This document shows, piece after piece, positions 11,581-23,765 of a stretch of 64,000 nucleotides of DNA. The DNA comes from Primulina eburnea. Lineage: Eukaryota > Streptophyta > Magnoliopsida > Lamiales > Gesneriaceae. The notes under the pieces were generated by a model. It searched no databases and was not told the origin of the DNA. It saw only the letters and a program-made list of their open reading frames with translations. Position 1 is the first letter of the stretch, and every line of letters starts with the position of its first letter. Where the stretch lies: the NCBI RefSeq assembly GCF_022965805.1, contig NC_133104.1, positions 20,259,071 through 20,323,070 on the forward strand, read 5' to 3'. The position numbers were made by a program, and so were the translations under genes.

Positions 11581-13770
11581 TGTGGGGACCCGGACGCTGA
11601 TCTTCTTCTTAATCATCTTTGGGATTTAATTATCAATTAAGATAAAACAGGGTCTAAAATTTTTTTCTTTTAAAATATAAATGCGGAAGGTAATGGCATC
11701 TAAATAATATACATATCTGTATAAAACTACAATTCAGTAGAAAAGTACAATCTAAGTCTAATGTTCAATTACTAAATTCAAGTAATTAACCAAGTCTGCT
11801 ACAAGTCCGCAATCACCACGCTAACTCGTCTTCTCTCATCGTCATCTCAACCCTGGTCCAGCCCCACCTGTTGTCATGCACACATACAAAACAAGACAAC
11901 AGCCGGATAACTCTGGTGAGAATAAATCCCAGTATAAAACATGGTAAGCATGTATATAAACAATCTAAATTATAAGACATGCTGTCATGAATATATTCAA
12001 AGGAATGGATTTCATAGTCTATGAAATCTACTCATAATAGGTATGCAATTCAAATCAGATAACCATGCAATTTAATCAAATCATATAAACATGCTATCAG
12101 GACTGAAAGCAATAAACATGGATTTCATAGTCTATGAAACCACATCTATAAACTCATGCAGTTCTAGTCAAATCTTGTCTAGACTCGACTCAACTATAAC
12201 TCTAGGGATCCCGTAATGAATAAGACGTCAATGGCTGTTACCTACTCAACCGATCGTGGTAACTGTACGTCTTATTCCTAGACTTCGGCCATGGCTGTAT
12301 CGTGGTGCTACAATAGGACAATGTCTGCTCCTATGTACGATACACCGAACGTCTAGAAGTCTGACAATGACTGTCAAGACTTTCCTATCTTAACTGCAAT
12401 GAATAACAATCTGTAAACAAAGCATAATCATATTCATAACTGAATATCACAATTATTTTACATGTTTGAATACAATTCTATAATCAAAGCATAATCAGGT
12501 AACAATATAAACAATAATCTAGTATCTGATTTTATTGGGAAACTCAAATTAATCTAATTTGAGTTATGCTTCCCGAATATCACATGAATTATACCTTTGT
12601 CGTCCTGATCTGACGATGACGAAGACCTGTATTCAAATCTGTCCATATTCAATCTGAAAAGACAATGTCGAATACATAGTATCAATGAATAACTCAATAT
12701 ACAATCTGTTCTAATCAATACTCAATTCAGTATACAATCTGATCAATATCTGAACAAGATACAATCTGAGTCATATCAATAATATCACCATCTAATCGAA
12801 ATCATATCTGAATCTGATCAATATCAATTTACTGATGTTTCGACAGCATAATAATACAATTTGAATAACCCCGTCAATCTGAACATCACAAATATAATAC
12901 TGGAACTCATAATCTGCGTCAATATAATTCATACTCTGAATATTAACACAATTCTGATATAGAATCTCAGTCAATATCTTTCTAAAAATCATAACAATTA
13001 CAGAAACGGTCTGTTCTTTAATCTGACTTCAATTCTATACTGTCTACTGCAGCAGAAACATCATATCTGAATCACATATAATTCTAACAACATCATATTT
13101 TCAAAACATGTCTAAACGTAATAAACTTACGTCCAGTTGTAGCCTGCGTTGATAGGAACACAGTATCGAAGTTGGATTTCAATTTTGATAAACGGTTTGC
13201 TCGCAATCAATTCTGAACCACAACCGAGAGCTTCTTCTTCAAATTTCTTGATTCTTGTTTGTTACAAATCTGAGAGACACGTTTAGTTACATGTATATAT
13301 ACTACATGCATGGCAAGAAACGTGTCACACTCCTTTGTGCAGCACGTCTCGCGCATATGCGCGACATCACTTGGCGCATATGCGCGAGACACGATTCTTA
13401 ACGCGTGCCTCGGCAACGACTCTCGCGCATATGCGCGCCATTCAACCGCGCATATGCGCCAAAGCTCCTGGACTCGCCGCGCATGTGCGCGCTGTAAGAT
13501 CGCGCATGTGCGCGCACGTTTCTGTCCTCCTCGCGCATGTGCGCCGTACCACCGCGCATGTGCGCCAAATGCTCTGGATGCTCCGCGCATGTGCGCGCAT
13601 TTCTTTGCGCATGTGCGCCATGGCTTCGGCTTTGCTCGTGATTTGATGAATTTTTCTTGTCTTTTCCGTCCGATCTATTTCGTCTATAATCATATTAATT
13701 ATCATCTATGATTATAATAATCATTTCCAAATCTTTTCAGATGAACCGGATTAATTTCTCGGGCATTACA
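11581..13770 (-). repeat. 3' LTR of gypsy B
   Basis: Bounded by TGTGGGGACCCGG and CGGGCATTACA. It contains the invariant hairpin module (about 11868-11920) and the two covarying stems (12218-12277 and 12297-12343). The TATA-like run is near 13291-13300, followed by the GC-rich array. It has an 18-bp segment near 12000 that the other LTR lacks. Confidence 0.93.
13349..13619 (-). repeat. GC-rich palindrome array CGCGCATATGCGCG / CGCGCATGTGCGCG type
   Basis: About ten copies of a self-complementary core occur. Those nearest the TATA side are CGCGCATATGCGCG and the others CGCGCATGTGCGC. The long Arg/Ala/Cys-rich open frames over this array on both strands are by-products of the repeat. Confidence 0.9.
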
Positions 13771-13785
13771 TTTCTCCCCCTCTTA
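13771..13785 (-). other. Polypurine tract of gypsy B
   Basis: On the minus strand this reads TAAGAGGGGGAGAAA, identical to that of element A and next to the 3' LTR. Confidence 0.85.
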
Positions 13786-16341
13786 GTTCTGAGTTCGTCC
13801 TCGAACTCATAAGTAATCAATTCAGATATATCAGAAGAAATGTATACAAAGTTCAAAGCAGAACTCATCTCAATGAATCTGTTCTGAAATCTCAATCTTG
13901 CAATACTGGCTATACAACATCTGTATAAACCAAACTACAGCTCATAACAAATTACTGTCATCACCGGTTATCAAATCTGTTTATCCCGATCAAGGATATA
14001 TTCATCCGACGTTGGTTTATGACATTTGTTCTTTCTAAACTATCTTTATCTTCCTTCGAATTTCTTCAAGAGAAATAGAAATCGGTAGTATTCATTGTAT
14101 ACGGTCCTGACTCTAACTATCTCATTACCCAATCTGGTAGGCTGATAGGTATGGTCACGCAGTGATAATAAGTCATATCAATTAGTGCTAACATATAGCA
14201 CTCTATAATTCTACCAAAATCCTCCAATATCTGGATAAAATATATTCTGACTGTCTGCCAATTTGTAACATCGTCTGAGAAGAAACTCATGATATACTCT
14301 GTCACGAGTACAAAATCAACCAGAAAATCACATTCTGATATACTCTATCTCAACATTCTGTTGATTCTGATCATTCCTCTGACATCAATCTGTGTCATCT
14401 GGTTTTTGTTTGTACGTTATCTGGTACAAACTAATAGATATAGATTGATCAATCTGTCAATCATAATCATATTATCTTACCATCTGAAGTAAATGGCGGT
14501 AATTTCATTACAACAGCCATAGAAATGCACTCCCATTTCTATTTAGAAATATACAAATTCTATAATAATCTTTGATATTTATCTTTCTGTCTTTTCTGTT
14601 GGCGATTCAAACATATCAGTATGATTTCTGCCAACATTTCCGTACCAATTCTATTCTAACAGATTTAATCTGTTTATATCCAAACTGTCTGTTATCCGAA
14701 TAACAACTGAATCCACTCACGTGCATGTCTGACACTATCTGTGATATCTGATTCGAACTATTCGGCACAAACAATCAGTTAATAATATAAATCAAAGAAG
14801 AAATACCTACCTGGTATTCGGCTCTGACTCTCAATGTCAATTCTGTTATACAATTCTGAAACACTCTGACACATTCTGATCTCATTTCTGAACTGCTGTA
14901 ATTCTTTAAATTAACTCTGATACAATTGAACTGTATATAATCTCAACGGTTCACAACAATCTGTATCATATACGGATTCAAAACAACAGTAATATCCAAT
15001 CAGATACGAAATAGCAGTAACCTATACAGATCTAGTGAATTCAAGGAACTCATAAACGGTAATCTCTGGCAATAAATTTCTTCTGATTAATCAAACATGT
15101 CTTCATGTCATTCTGATCAACTGTTATATCTCATCTGCAAATAAAATATGCTCCCCCAAAACAATATAAAATATCTCAAATACTGATTTAGAACAATAAC
15201 AATACCCAGCAGATATAAAGCAACAGTCGAATAAAATAATCTGCCCAATCAGAAAAAATACATTTCTGAAATTTCTGATATTTCTGAACTTTCTGGTCTT
15301 TCTGACATCAGTCTCGTTCTCAGTTACTGATCTCTGTCTCAACTGTATCAGAATCTATCTGTATACTAACTTCAGATATCGCATATTCTGAATACAATCT
15401 GTTTCAAGCGGAATTCTTATCTGAATAATTTCTGTAAACAATACTCACAATTCTCAGAATATTCAACAAAATCTTTAAATATTCAGTATAATTTCCAACT
15501 ACTCGAGTCAATCAACCAGACACTGCAAATATATCCATATATCATAGATATAACGAGTATAAATCTTCAGAATATCTCTAAACATACTGAGACATGCCAA
15601 AGAGAAACATTACTCCAATGTAACTCCTGTTCAGTATTCTGCTGTTAATCTTTCAAATCGTTCAATTCGTTCTGTATCATTCTTGATATTCAATATCATT
15701 CTGTACTGAATCTACCATTCAATCAATATCTGATCTTAATTCAATTCTGCAATCTATCTTTCTGATATAAAGCAATCTGAAATCTTATCTGGCAACATCA
15801 GCCAACTCGTACAATACTGGCAGATCTGCCAATATTAGGCTCGATTTCAGTATGTCTACTGAATACATAAGGATACCATATGTTCCTTTCTGTATCAATC
15901 GAGTCATAAACAACACAGATATCAAAGGAATTCGAAATCTAGAATCCTTACTGTGAATCTCTATTCATCAGCCATATCTGGTCTGACTCTTACCATTTCT
16001 GGAAAAATTCTACAATATGTCTGTACTTGTTCAGCATATGCTTATCAATAATGCGTTCAAATCAGGAACACAAGTACATCATAAGCTATTTCTATTTCAT
16101 TCTCATCTTACTGTAGTATACAATATATACAGAAATCTCTGATCTCAACACTTCCTCAACAAGCAAGGACATCAATACTACAGTACATACAAACCCAACA
16201 GATACAGCATATCTCCATGCAACTCAGTCAAATATATTCTTAACAAATGCATTAGTATATATCAATACATATGTAATAGAATCATAAAGACTAGTACCTG
16301 TTGTGAATTCTGAATCTGTGGTTTCAAGTGAACTCTGTTCC
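13786..16341 (-). pseudogene. Gypsy B decayed pol region
   Basis: This occupies the place of protease, RT, RNase H and integrase. Patches align in order with the minus-strand pol of A. For example, about 14515-14700 resembles the integrase start and its zinc-finger region. The sequence is AT-enriched and full of stops and indels; the longest minus frames are only 62 and 72 codons. Decay is far greater than between the element's own LTRs. The pol was therefore probably already dead in the source copy. Confidence 0.65.
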
Positions 16342-17160
16342 CTACGATCTTCGGGAACGCTTCTGGGGACAAACTTTAGCAAAGTGTCCCGGCTGTCCAC
16401 AAATATTGCATCTACCAGTTACTCCCTGGAATTGTTTGGTGGAATGTCTTCCTCCGCAACTTCTGCAATACACTCCAGTATAACTTGGACCAGAAACACT
16501 AGAGCTAGATGAATCGCTTCCTAGCTTCTTGAATGGCTTCTTTCGAGCTTTCAGCACATCTTGCTTCCCACTCGTACTGCCGTGATCATATCGAAGAGGG
16601 GATTGCTGTGTCTGAAGTGGCTTCACACACAACCTTGTCAATTGTCTAATCAGACTCGCCTCTGCTCTCTTTGCCCTACTCAGGATATCAGCAAAATGGT
16701 AAGGTCGTTGCAAATTCATAAACGCAACTACCTCCGAATTCAGCCCTCTGATAAACTGATTCACTACAGCTTCATCATTTCCAGCTATCTGAGGAGCAAA
16801 ATGCAGTAGAGTAGAGAATTTAGCAATATATTGGTCAATGTTCAGCGGCCCTTGGCTCAAATTCTCAAACTCTAATTTCTTGTCTTCTCGGTACGAAGCT
16901 GAGAAAAATCTTCGATAGAATTCAGTTCTGAATATTTCCCACGACATCACTGTACCTCTCTGTGCCCACATTCTTCTACTGGTAATCCACCAACTCCTGG
17001 CGGCTTCTCGTAGCTGGTAAGACACCATTTTAACTCTCTGTTCATCTGTACAATCAAGTAAATCAAACAAGATTTCTATATCATCTAACCAGTTCTGACA
17101 ATCTCCAGATGTCTCGGTACCACTCAAAACCGGCGGCTGTAATAACTCAAATTCTTTCAT
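16342..17160 (-). CDS. Gypsy B Gag (capsid-nucleocapsid)
   Basis: An intact 272-residue frame from a true ATG at 17160; a TAA lies 12 bases upstream in the same frame. Gag forms the cytoplasmic virus-like particle. The capsid-like part (residues about 1-170) has CQNWLDDIEILF, RSWWIT, FRTEFYRRFF and the FSTLLHFAP stretch. A Ser-rich basic linker (about 195-230) and one CCHC zinc knuckle, CNICGQPGHFAKVC (about 252-265), follow. It ends in KRSRRS with a stop where relatives read on into protease. It lacks the PPxRxPE-type N-terminus of C. Of the gypsy gags in the window only this one has neither a stop nor a frameshift, so it may still be translated. Confidence 0.85.
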   Translation of the reverse strand: MKEFELLQPPVLSGTETSGDCQNWLDDIEILFDLLDCTDEQRVKMVSYQLREAARSWWITSRRMWAQRGTVMSWEIFRTEFYRRFFSASYREDKKLEFENLSQGPLNIDQYIAKFSTLLHFAPQIAGNDEAVVNQFIRGLNSEVVAFMNLQRPYHFADILSRAKRAEASLIRQLTRLCVKPLQTQQSPLRYDHGSTSGKQDVLKARKKPFKKLGSDSSSSSVSGPSYTGVYCRSCGGRHSTKQFQGVTGRCNICGQPGHFAKVCPQKRSRRS

Positions 17161-17565
17161 CTTTTCTTCTTACTGAGTTTCTGATACATCTCTCTGCTCA
17201 GACATAGTACTGCCCTTTTCTGAAATTCTTCGAGGCGGTATATCTGAATATCAAACAGATTAGTACCCAATCTATACAATCTGTCTCAGCCCTCCTCTGA
17301 TCATATACCTCTGATCCAGACTCGGTTCTGATCCAGGCTTAGTAATTACATGCTGCAATCAACTCAGATAACAAGCAACATGTAATAGGGAAAGCAATAA
17401 ATCATGCTAGCACACACAATGTAGTCAACATTGAAATAAATCTCATGCTAGCAATCACATGCAAGGAAAGAAAATTCAATCTACCCCGCTCATTCTCTTC
17501 TATCTCAATCTAACTCAATCTAAAAGATCTATCAGTTCTGACTATCTCAATCTAAAGGATCTATC
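17161..17565 (-). other. Gypsy B leader
   Basis: This non-coding AT-rich stretch lies between gag and primer site. A remnant of the usual gag N-terminus is visible near 17180-17250, out of frame. Confidence 0.55.
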
Positions 17566-17577
17566 GCTCTGATACCA
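17566..17577 (-). other. Primer-binding site of gypsy B
   Basis: On the minus strand this reads TGGTATCAGAGC, an exact match to the common tRNA-Met primer site. It lies 5 bp inside the 5' LTR. Confidence 0.9.
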
Positions 17578-17582
17578 CCTGT

Positions 17583-19761
17583 TGTGGGGACCCGGACGCT
17601 GATCTTCTTCTTAATCATCTTTGGGATTTAATTATCAATTAAGATAAAACAGGGTCTAAAATTTTTTTCTTTTAAAATATAAATGCGGAAGGTAATGGCA
17701 TCTAAATAATATACATATCTGTATAAAACTACAATTCAGTAGAAAAGTACAATCTAAGTCTAATGTTCAATTACTAAATTCAAGTAATTAACCAAGTCTG
17801 CTACAAGTCCGCAATCACCACGCTAACTCGTCTTCTCTCATCGTCATCTCAACCCTGGTCCAGCCCCACCTGTTGTCATGCACACATACAAAACAAGACA
17901 ACAGCCGGATAACTCTGGTGAGAATAAATCCCAGTATAAAACATGGTAAGCATGTATATAAACAATCTAAATTATAAGACATGCTGTCATGAATATATTC
18001 AAAGTCTATGAAATCTACTCATAATAGGTATGCAATTCAAATCAGGTAACCATGCAATTTAATCAAATCATATAAACATGCTATCAGGACTGAAAGCAAT
18101 AAACATGGGTTTCATAGTCTATGAAACCACATCTATAAACTCATGCAGTTCTAGTCAAATCATGTCTAGACTCGACTCAACTATAACTCTAGGGATCCCG
18201 TAATGAATAAGACGTCAATGGCTGTTACCTACTCAACCGATCGTGGTAACTGTACGTCTTATTCCTAGACTTCGGCCATGGCTGTATCGTGGTGCTACAA
18301 TAGGACAATGTCTGCTCCTATGTATGATACACCGAACGTCTAGAAGTCTGACAATGACTGTCAAGACTTTCCTATCTTAACTGCAATGAATAACAATCTG
18401 TAAACAAAGCATAATCATATTCATAACTGAATATCACAATTATTTTACATGCTTGAATACAATTCTATAATCAAAGCATAATCAGGTAACAATATAAACA
18501 AGAATCTAGTATGTGATTTTATTGGGAAACTCAAATTAATCTAATTTGAGTTATGCTTCCCGAATATCACATGAATTATACCTTTGTCGTCCCGATCTGA
18601 CGATGACGAAGACCTGTATTCAAATCTGTCCATATTCAATCTGAAAAGACAATGTCGAATACATAGTATCAATGAATAACTCAATATACAATCTGTTCTA
18701 ATCAATACTCAATTCAGTATACAATCTGATCAATATCTGAACAAGATACAATCTGAGTCATATCAATAATATCACCATCTAATCGAAATCATATCTGAAT
18801 CTGATCAATATCAATTTACTGATGTTTCGACAGCATAATAATACAATTTGAATAACCCCGTCAATCTGAACATCACAAATATAATACTGGAACTCATAAT
18901 CTGCGTCAATATAATTCATACTCTGAATATTAACACAATTCTGATATAGAATCTCAGTCAATATCTTTCTAAAAATCATAACAATTGCACAAACGGTCTG
19001 TTTTTTAATCTGACTTCAATTCTATACTGTCCACCGCAGCAGAAACATCATATCTGAATCACATATAATTCTAACAACATCATATTTTCAAAACATGTCT
19101 AAACGTAATAAACTTACGTCCAGTTGTAGCCTGCGTTGATAGGAACACAGTATCGAAGTTGGATTTCAATTTTGATAAAACGGTTCGCTCGCAATTCAAT
19201 TCTGAACCACAACCGAGAGCTTCTTCTTCAAATTTCTTGATTCTTGTTTGTCACAAATCTGAGAGACACGTTTAGTTACATGTATATATACTACATGCAT
19301 GGCAAGAAACGTGTCACACTCCTTTGTGCAGCACGTCTCGCGCATATGCGCGACACCACTCGGCGCATATGCGCGAGACACGATTCTTAACGCGTGCCTC
19401 GGCAACGACTCTCGCGCATATGCGCGCCATTCAACCGCGCATATGCGCCAAAGCTCCTGGACTCGCCGCGCATGTGCGCGCTGTAAGGTCGCGCATGTGC
19501 ACGCACGTTTCTGTCCTCCTCGCGCATGTGCGCCGATACCCACCGCGCATGTGCGCCAAATGCTCTGGATGCTCCGCGCATGTGCGCGCATTTCTTTGCG
19601 CATGTGCGCCATGGCTTCGGCTTTGCTCGTGATTTGATGAATTTTTCTTGTCTTTTCCGTCCGATATATTTCGTCTATAATCATATTAATTATCATCTAT
19701 GATTATAATAATCATTTCCAAATCTTTTCAGATGAACCGGATTAATTTCTCGGGCATTACA
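17583..19761 (-). repeat. 5' LTR of gypsy B
   Basis: A 2179-bp partner of 11581-13770 with the same ends. It lacks an 18-bp segment near 18005 and differs at scattered, mostly transition, positions. Confidence 0.93.
19338..19610 (-). repeat. GC-rich palindrome array (B, 5' LTR)
   Basis: The same CGCGCATATGCGCG / CGCGCATGTGCGCG array as in the other B LTR. The unit order is the same and there are a few point differences. Confidence 0.9.
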
Positions 19762-19766
19762 TAGTT

Positions 19767-20787
19767 ATATCAATGAACCATTGAGGACCACACAAGTGCT
19801 AGCTTTCTATATCCCGTTGAGAAGTTAAAATAGTTCAATATGTTGAACGACTTATAAATGCGTTTATAAGCGTCAGGAAAAATAGAAGTATGACTTCTAT
19901 GAGAGAAATGTAACTTTTAATTTATGAATGTGTTCCTAAATTAAAAGTAGGTCAAGTGAATAATGTATTTGAAAATTGTGATTTTCATAAACATTATTAT
20001 GGACTAAATTAAATTAATTCAAGTATTGAATTAATTAAACACTATGGGCCTAGTAGAGTCCAAATAATTAAATTAATTCAAGTGTTGAATTAATTAAATA
20101 ACATTGTGCCTTGTAGAGCCCAATAGGAAATAATTATTAAACTAGTGGACTTGAGTAATATCAAGTAAAGTTTAATTGAGCTCAAATATGTTTGAGACAA
20201 TTAAATAAAAGTCCATGGGCCCTTTGTAAATGTTATAAGCCCACTAGGAATTGCATGCTTAGGAGGTGAAGAGTTGTGGAATACTTTTTGATTAAAAAAT
20301 TGTGTGGCATGCAAAAGGTGATGACTACTTTTCCCACAACCAAGACAACTCATTCATTTTTTCCCTCCCATAGCCTTGGTCGAAATTTTCAACTTCTATT
20401 CTCTCATTTTTTGTGTTCTTCAATTGTTGGAGAAAACACTTACTTCTCAAAGAAAAATCCTCATATTTTTCTAGTGCAAAATATGAGGGGATCTACCTAG
20501 TTGGTGGTGGGCTTGATTTTGAAGGAAGGACTCAAGGACAAGGAGAGCTTGTAGATTTGTCTTGCCTTTGAAGAGCCAAGTTGTTTACAACTTGGTTGGA
20601 GCCATCATCAACCTCAAGAGGTTGATAGGTATAATTTCTTAACACCATATGAATGTCATAGTTGTGTTTTATTGTATTTTGCTACACATCTAGTAGGGGT
20701 GGCCGAATTTTAGCCTCAAAAAATGATTTTTCGAAAATTTTATACCTTCCGTTGCGATTTTGGGCACCCTAAAATCGATCCCTTTCA
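19767..20787 (+). repeat. Copia solo LTR F, part 2
   Basis: It resumes after the TAGTT duplication of gypsy B and runs to the LTR end, ATCGATCCCTTTCA. CTTCT follows at once. The internal segment at 20276-20500 encodes only shadow frames. Confidence 0.9.
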
Positions 20788-20792
20788 CTTCT

Positions 20793-21251
20793 AAGTCCGA
20801 ATCTCCACGCTAACTTGTCCTCTCTCATCCTCCTCCTGACCCTGGTTCTGTCCCACCTGTTGTCATGCACACATACAAACAAGACAACATCCGGATAACT
20901 CCGGGGAGAATAACATTGCCAGTATAAATCATGTATACATGCAATCATATAAACAGATATAAAAGCATGAAACAACTATCAATAGCATGTATCAAATCTG
21001 AAAAACATGAATCGATATAACACTGTAAATCAAACTCTGACTCATAATCTCTGACTCGACTCGTTCCTAATCTAGGAATCCCTATCTGAATAAGAACGTA
21101 ACAATCTCTCACCTACTCTCCCGATCGCGGTGACAGTATGTTCTTATTACGGGCTTTGGTCCCGTCTATATCGAATCTCGGCGATAGAAGTCGCTCCTCT
21201 TCTAAGCAACATCGATATGACCAAACATCCGGTGTCTTGGCACATCTTGCC
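20793..21251 (-). repeat. 5' LTR of gypsy E, part 2
   Basis: It contains the conserved CCTGTTGTCATGCACAC hairpin module and the long stem GAATAAGAAC / GTTCTTATT (21088-21149). Solo LTR G interrupts it at the duplicated TTGCC. Confidence 0.85.
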
Positions 21252-22107
21252 TGTGACACCCTGATCCGATACAATTAAAATACAGCGGAATTTAAAATTT
21301 TCTTTCAAACATGGAAGGAGTTTCAAAATACATTTTATAAAAGTGTTAACAAAATAACAACATGATCATTCCAATGACATAACAAAATACAAAATATCAT
21401 TAGTGCGATCATGTTACAAAATGGTACAAAATAATCATCCTTCCAATCTTCGTATGCATATGACCCCCATCCACAGTCAACGTCCCGGTCCGTCGCTCTT
21501 ATCTGCATCACATGAAAATAACTGAAATGAGAATAAATCTCAGCAAGTGGAACTCTTACATAGCAATGATACATAGTATACACTGTAAAACATGGCTTTT
21601 AAATCATAAATACCATCGACTCTGAAACATGAATAACGTAGCAATAACTGTAGCAATAGCAATAGCAATAGATAGCAATACGATGGTATTTCTCTTTTCT
21701 ATGGTTGGATTGATATCAATAGTATCTGTAACTGTGGTTGCCAATATCCCATCGATATAAATCGATAACTGTGAGGGGATAAAAGCCTATGGTCGATGAT
21801 CATCTAATTGCATGCAATGCCATGGCTATGATAAATCAATCCAATAAAACATTTGAATTCTCAATAGCATTTAAGGCCGTCGTTTCGCAATCTCATAATA
21901 TTTCTTGTATTCCCTTTATAACAATGGTGAGACATCAATGCCTCCAATAGATAATCAATGAAATCAATACATAACAATGGATCAATGGAAGGGAATAACA
22001 CTTTGAAATCTTTAAAACACAATACATATAATATCATGTGAGCAAAAAGGATGAAATTCCACTTACAAACCAATAGAACACCTCCAACTATACTCTTGGT
22101 ACACCAC

Positions 22108-22248
22108 CTACAACAATAATCCATAAATAACACCAATATCAAGACTAAATCCAAAAGTCCATGCTAAATAATCCATAGAACCATCAAAACATCAAATCCA
22201 AAATAACCCTTAACTCAAAACCTCGTTAGAATCGCACCAAAAACTTAC
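22108..22248 (-). other. Putative intron in LTR G
   Basis: On the minus strand the sequence AG|GTAAGT starts the segment and TTGTTGTAG|G ends it. The length is 141 bp. Element D has matching sites 142 bp apart at the same LTR position. Splicing is inferred from these consensus sites only. Confidence 0.45.
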
Positions 22249-22444
22249 CTAAGCTTCCTTATACCACGGAGAACGATGATCTCAAGTCGGAAATCGAAAC
22301 AAAGCCAAGAATCAAAGGTGGGAAGCAATTGAAATGGATGAAAACCCTTGCCAATGGAGAGAAAATCGGTAAAGAAGAGAAGGAATAGGATAAGGTATGG
22401 CCAACAACTCCCAAAAAGTGACTTAAAAACTCGCCCATACTTAC

Positions 22445-22671
22445 ACCGCGGGTGCGCCAACACAAGCACCGCGGGTGCGCCATGCTCTCGGCATACCAAA
22501 ATAATTCTCATGCACGATCACCGCGGGTGCGGTGCTACAATTACCGCGGGTGCGGTGCACACCGCGGGTGCGGTCCTTGCACTGCCGCGGGTGCGGTCAT
22601 GCCACGGCCCTCAAAATGCAAAATGATGAATAGTACACCGCGGGGGCACTCATCTAAGAGCGCGGGTGCAC
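22445..22671 (-). repeat. GC-rich repeat array CCGCGGGTGCGG type (LTR G)
   Basis: About eight copies of ACCGCGGGTGCG(C/G) occur. Two near 22636-22671 are degenerate. Position relative to the LTR start is about 200-430 bp. Confidence 0.88.
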
Positions 22672-22876
22672 TCTACTCACGGCAATGAATAGTACAAACT
22701 CAACTAAAATCGATCCGAAACGCTGAAACGAACAATCAACACCAACTAATACCTCAAATAAATAATAACCAATAATACTATAGCCCAAAACACAACTATA
22801 AACGACTAATCATAAACCCAATTAACACAATAAAGCTTAAACCGTACCGTACACCGGGCTCGGCTATTACATTGCC

Positions 22877-23765
22877 AACTATCAGGCGCATCAGCCAAAA
22901 ACTAGGCACATCAGTCCATGACTTCTCACATAACCAATGCTTAACTATAAATCAATAGAATAAGCGTATCAATCTCAGACATTGCAACATATCAAGGCAA
23001 TGACAATCAGTATGTGATTTTGGGAAACTCAGGTTAAATCAAACTCGAGTTGTGCAATCCCGAATCAACATTGACTCATACCTTTCTCTTTTCGGTCTGA
23101 CGAAGTCAAAGTCTCGAATTCAAATCTGTCCATATCAATTCGAGGAGTATAATATCAATACATACATAAAATCAATACTGGATATAATCAGAACTTAATC
23201 AAATTCTGTTTCAACGGCAGAACTGTACAATCTCGAAATACCGGCAATACAATATCAATATATACAAATCAACAACTCATCTGATCCAAATCTGAATAAT
23301 ATCAATATACCCAGCAATACCGTATCAATCAGATATCAATCCCAACATCTTATAATTGATAATAACAAAATTCTGATATCAAATCTCAATCAAATCAACT
23401 CTGAAAATCATAACAATTTCATACGGCATCTGTTCTTCGATCCGGTTTCGATTATACAATGTCTGATATCGCAAGTACAAAATATATGAATCATACTTGA
23501 TTCTGGCAGTATAATATTTTCAAAACATAACAAAACATAGTAAAACTTACGTCCTGTCGAATCCTGTAACTAGAGGAACACTATACTGAAGTCGGATTAA
23601 AATTCTGACGGACGGATTTATCGCAACACTCAAATTTCAAACGTGAAAACTTGAACTTACTCTCGTTTTTTCTTTCTGAGAATTGAAGGAAATGAATTCA
23701 ATTTACCTATATATTGCCTGTTTCAGCCATGTGGCTCATCTATTTGCACGTACAAGATCAAAGGT
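22877..23765 (-). repeat. 5' LTR of gypsy E, part 3 (end truncated)
   Basis: It continues E's LTR after G, past a TATA-like run near 23707-23713. It stops where the GC-rich array would be expected. The junction with LTR H lies somewhere in 23740-23800. Confidence 0.7.

Larger units (their letters stand above)
11581..19761 (-). mobile_element. Gypsy B: complete non-autonomous element
   Basis: It is flanked by the duplication TAGTT (11576-11580 and 19762-19766) and lies inside solo LTR F. The two LTRs of 2190 and 2179 bp differ at about 25 positions by eye, plus an 18-bp indel. Primer site, gag and polypurine tract are present. The pol portion (13786-16341) is so decayed that no protease, RT or integrase frame survives. 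Recent insertion with intact gag and no pol suggests mobilisation by enzymes supplied by a relative (inference). Confidence 0.9.
21252..22871 (-). repeat. Gypsy solo LTR G (D family)
   Basis: A 1620-bp solo LTR bounded by TGTGACACC and CGGCTATTACA, flanked by TTGCC on both sides (21247-21251, 22872-22876). Its backbone is that of element D LTRs, including the TGTAATAGCC start, the putative intron and the CTCACATGAT stretch. Its GC-rich array is of the CCGCGGGTGCGG type found in A and C, not the D type. Confidence 0.92.

Noticed and set aside
13349..13619. Direct repeats with regular spacing, resembling a CRISPR array
   Set aside because: Units are palindromic, of unequal spacing, and lie inside a plant LTR. 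No cas genes, and the same arrays recur in other LTRs.
13207..13711. Arg/Ala/Cys-rich open frames on both strands over the GC-rich arrays (also 803-1324, 19196-19696, 22348-22688, 24902-25348, 43529-43900)
   Set aside because: They arise from translating the repeat in several frames. No conservation of protein beyond the repeat, no start context, and they cross the TATA site.
16303..16512. Open frames on the strand opposite gag or pol (for example 16303-16809, 39095-39412, 60344-60665, 61629-62635)
   Set aside because: Antisense shadows of real coding sequence with no domain of their own.
20276..20500. Possible host gene exon in the F-rich frame (also 7752-8061, 52344-52659, 56748-56999)
   Set aside because: It lies within the copia LTR consensus and is present, with indels and frameshifts, in all six LTRs.
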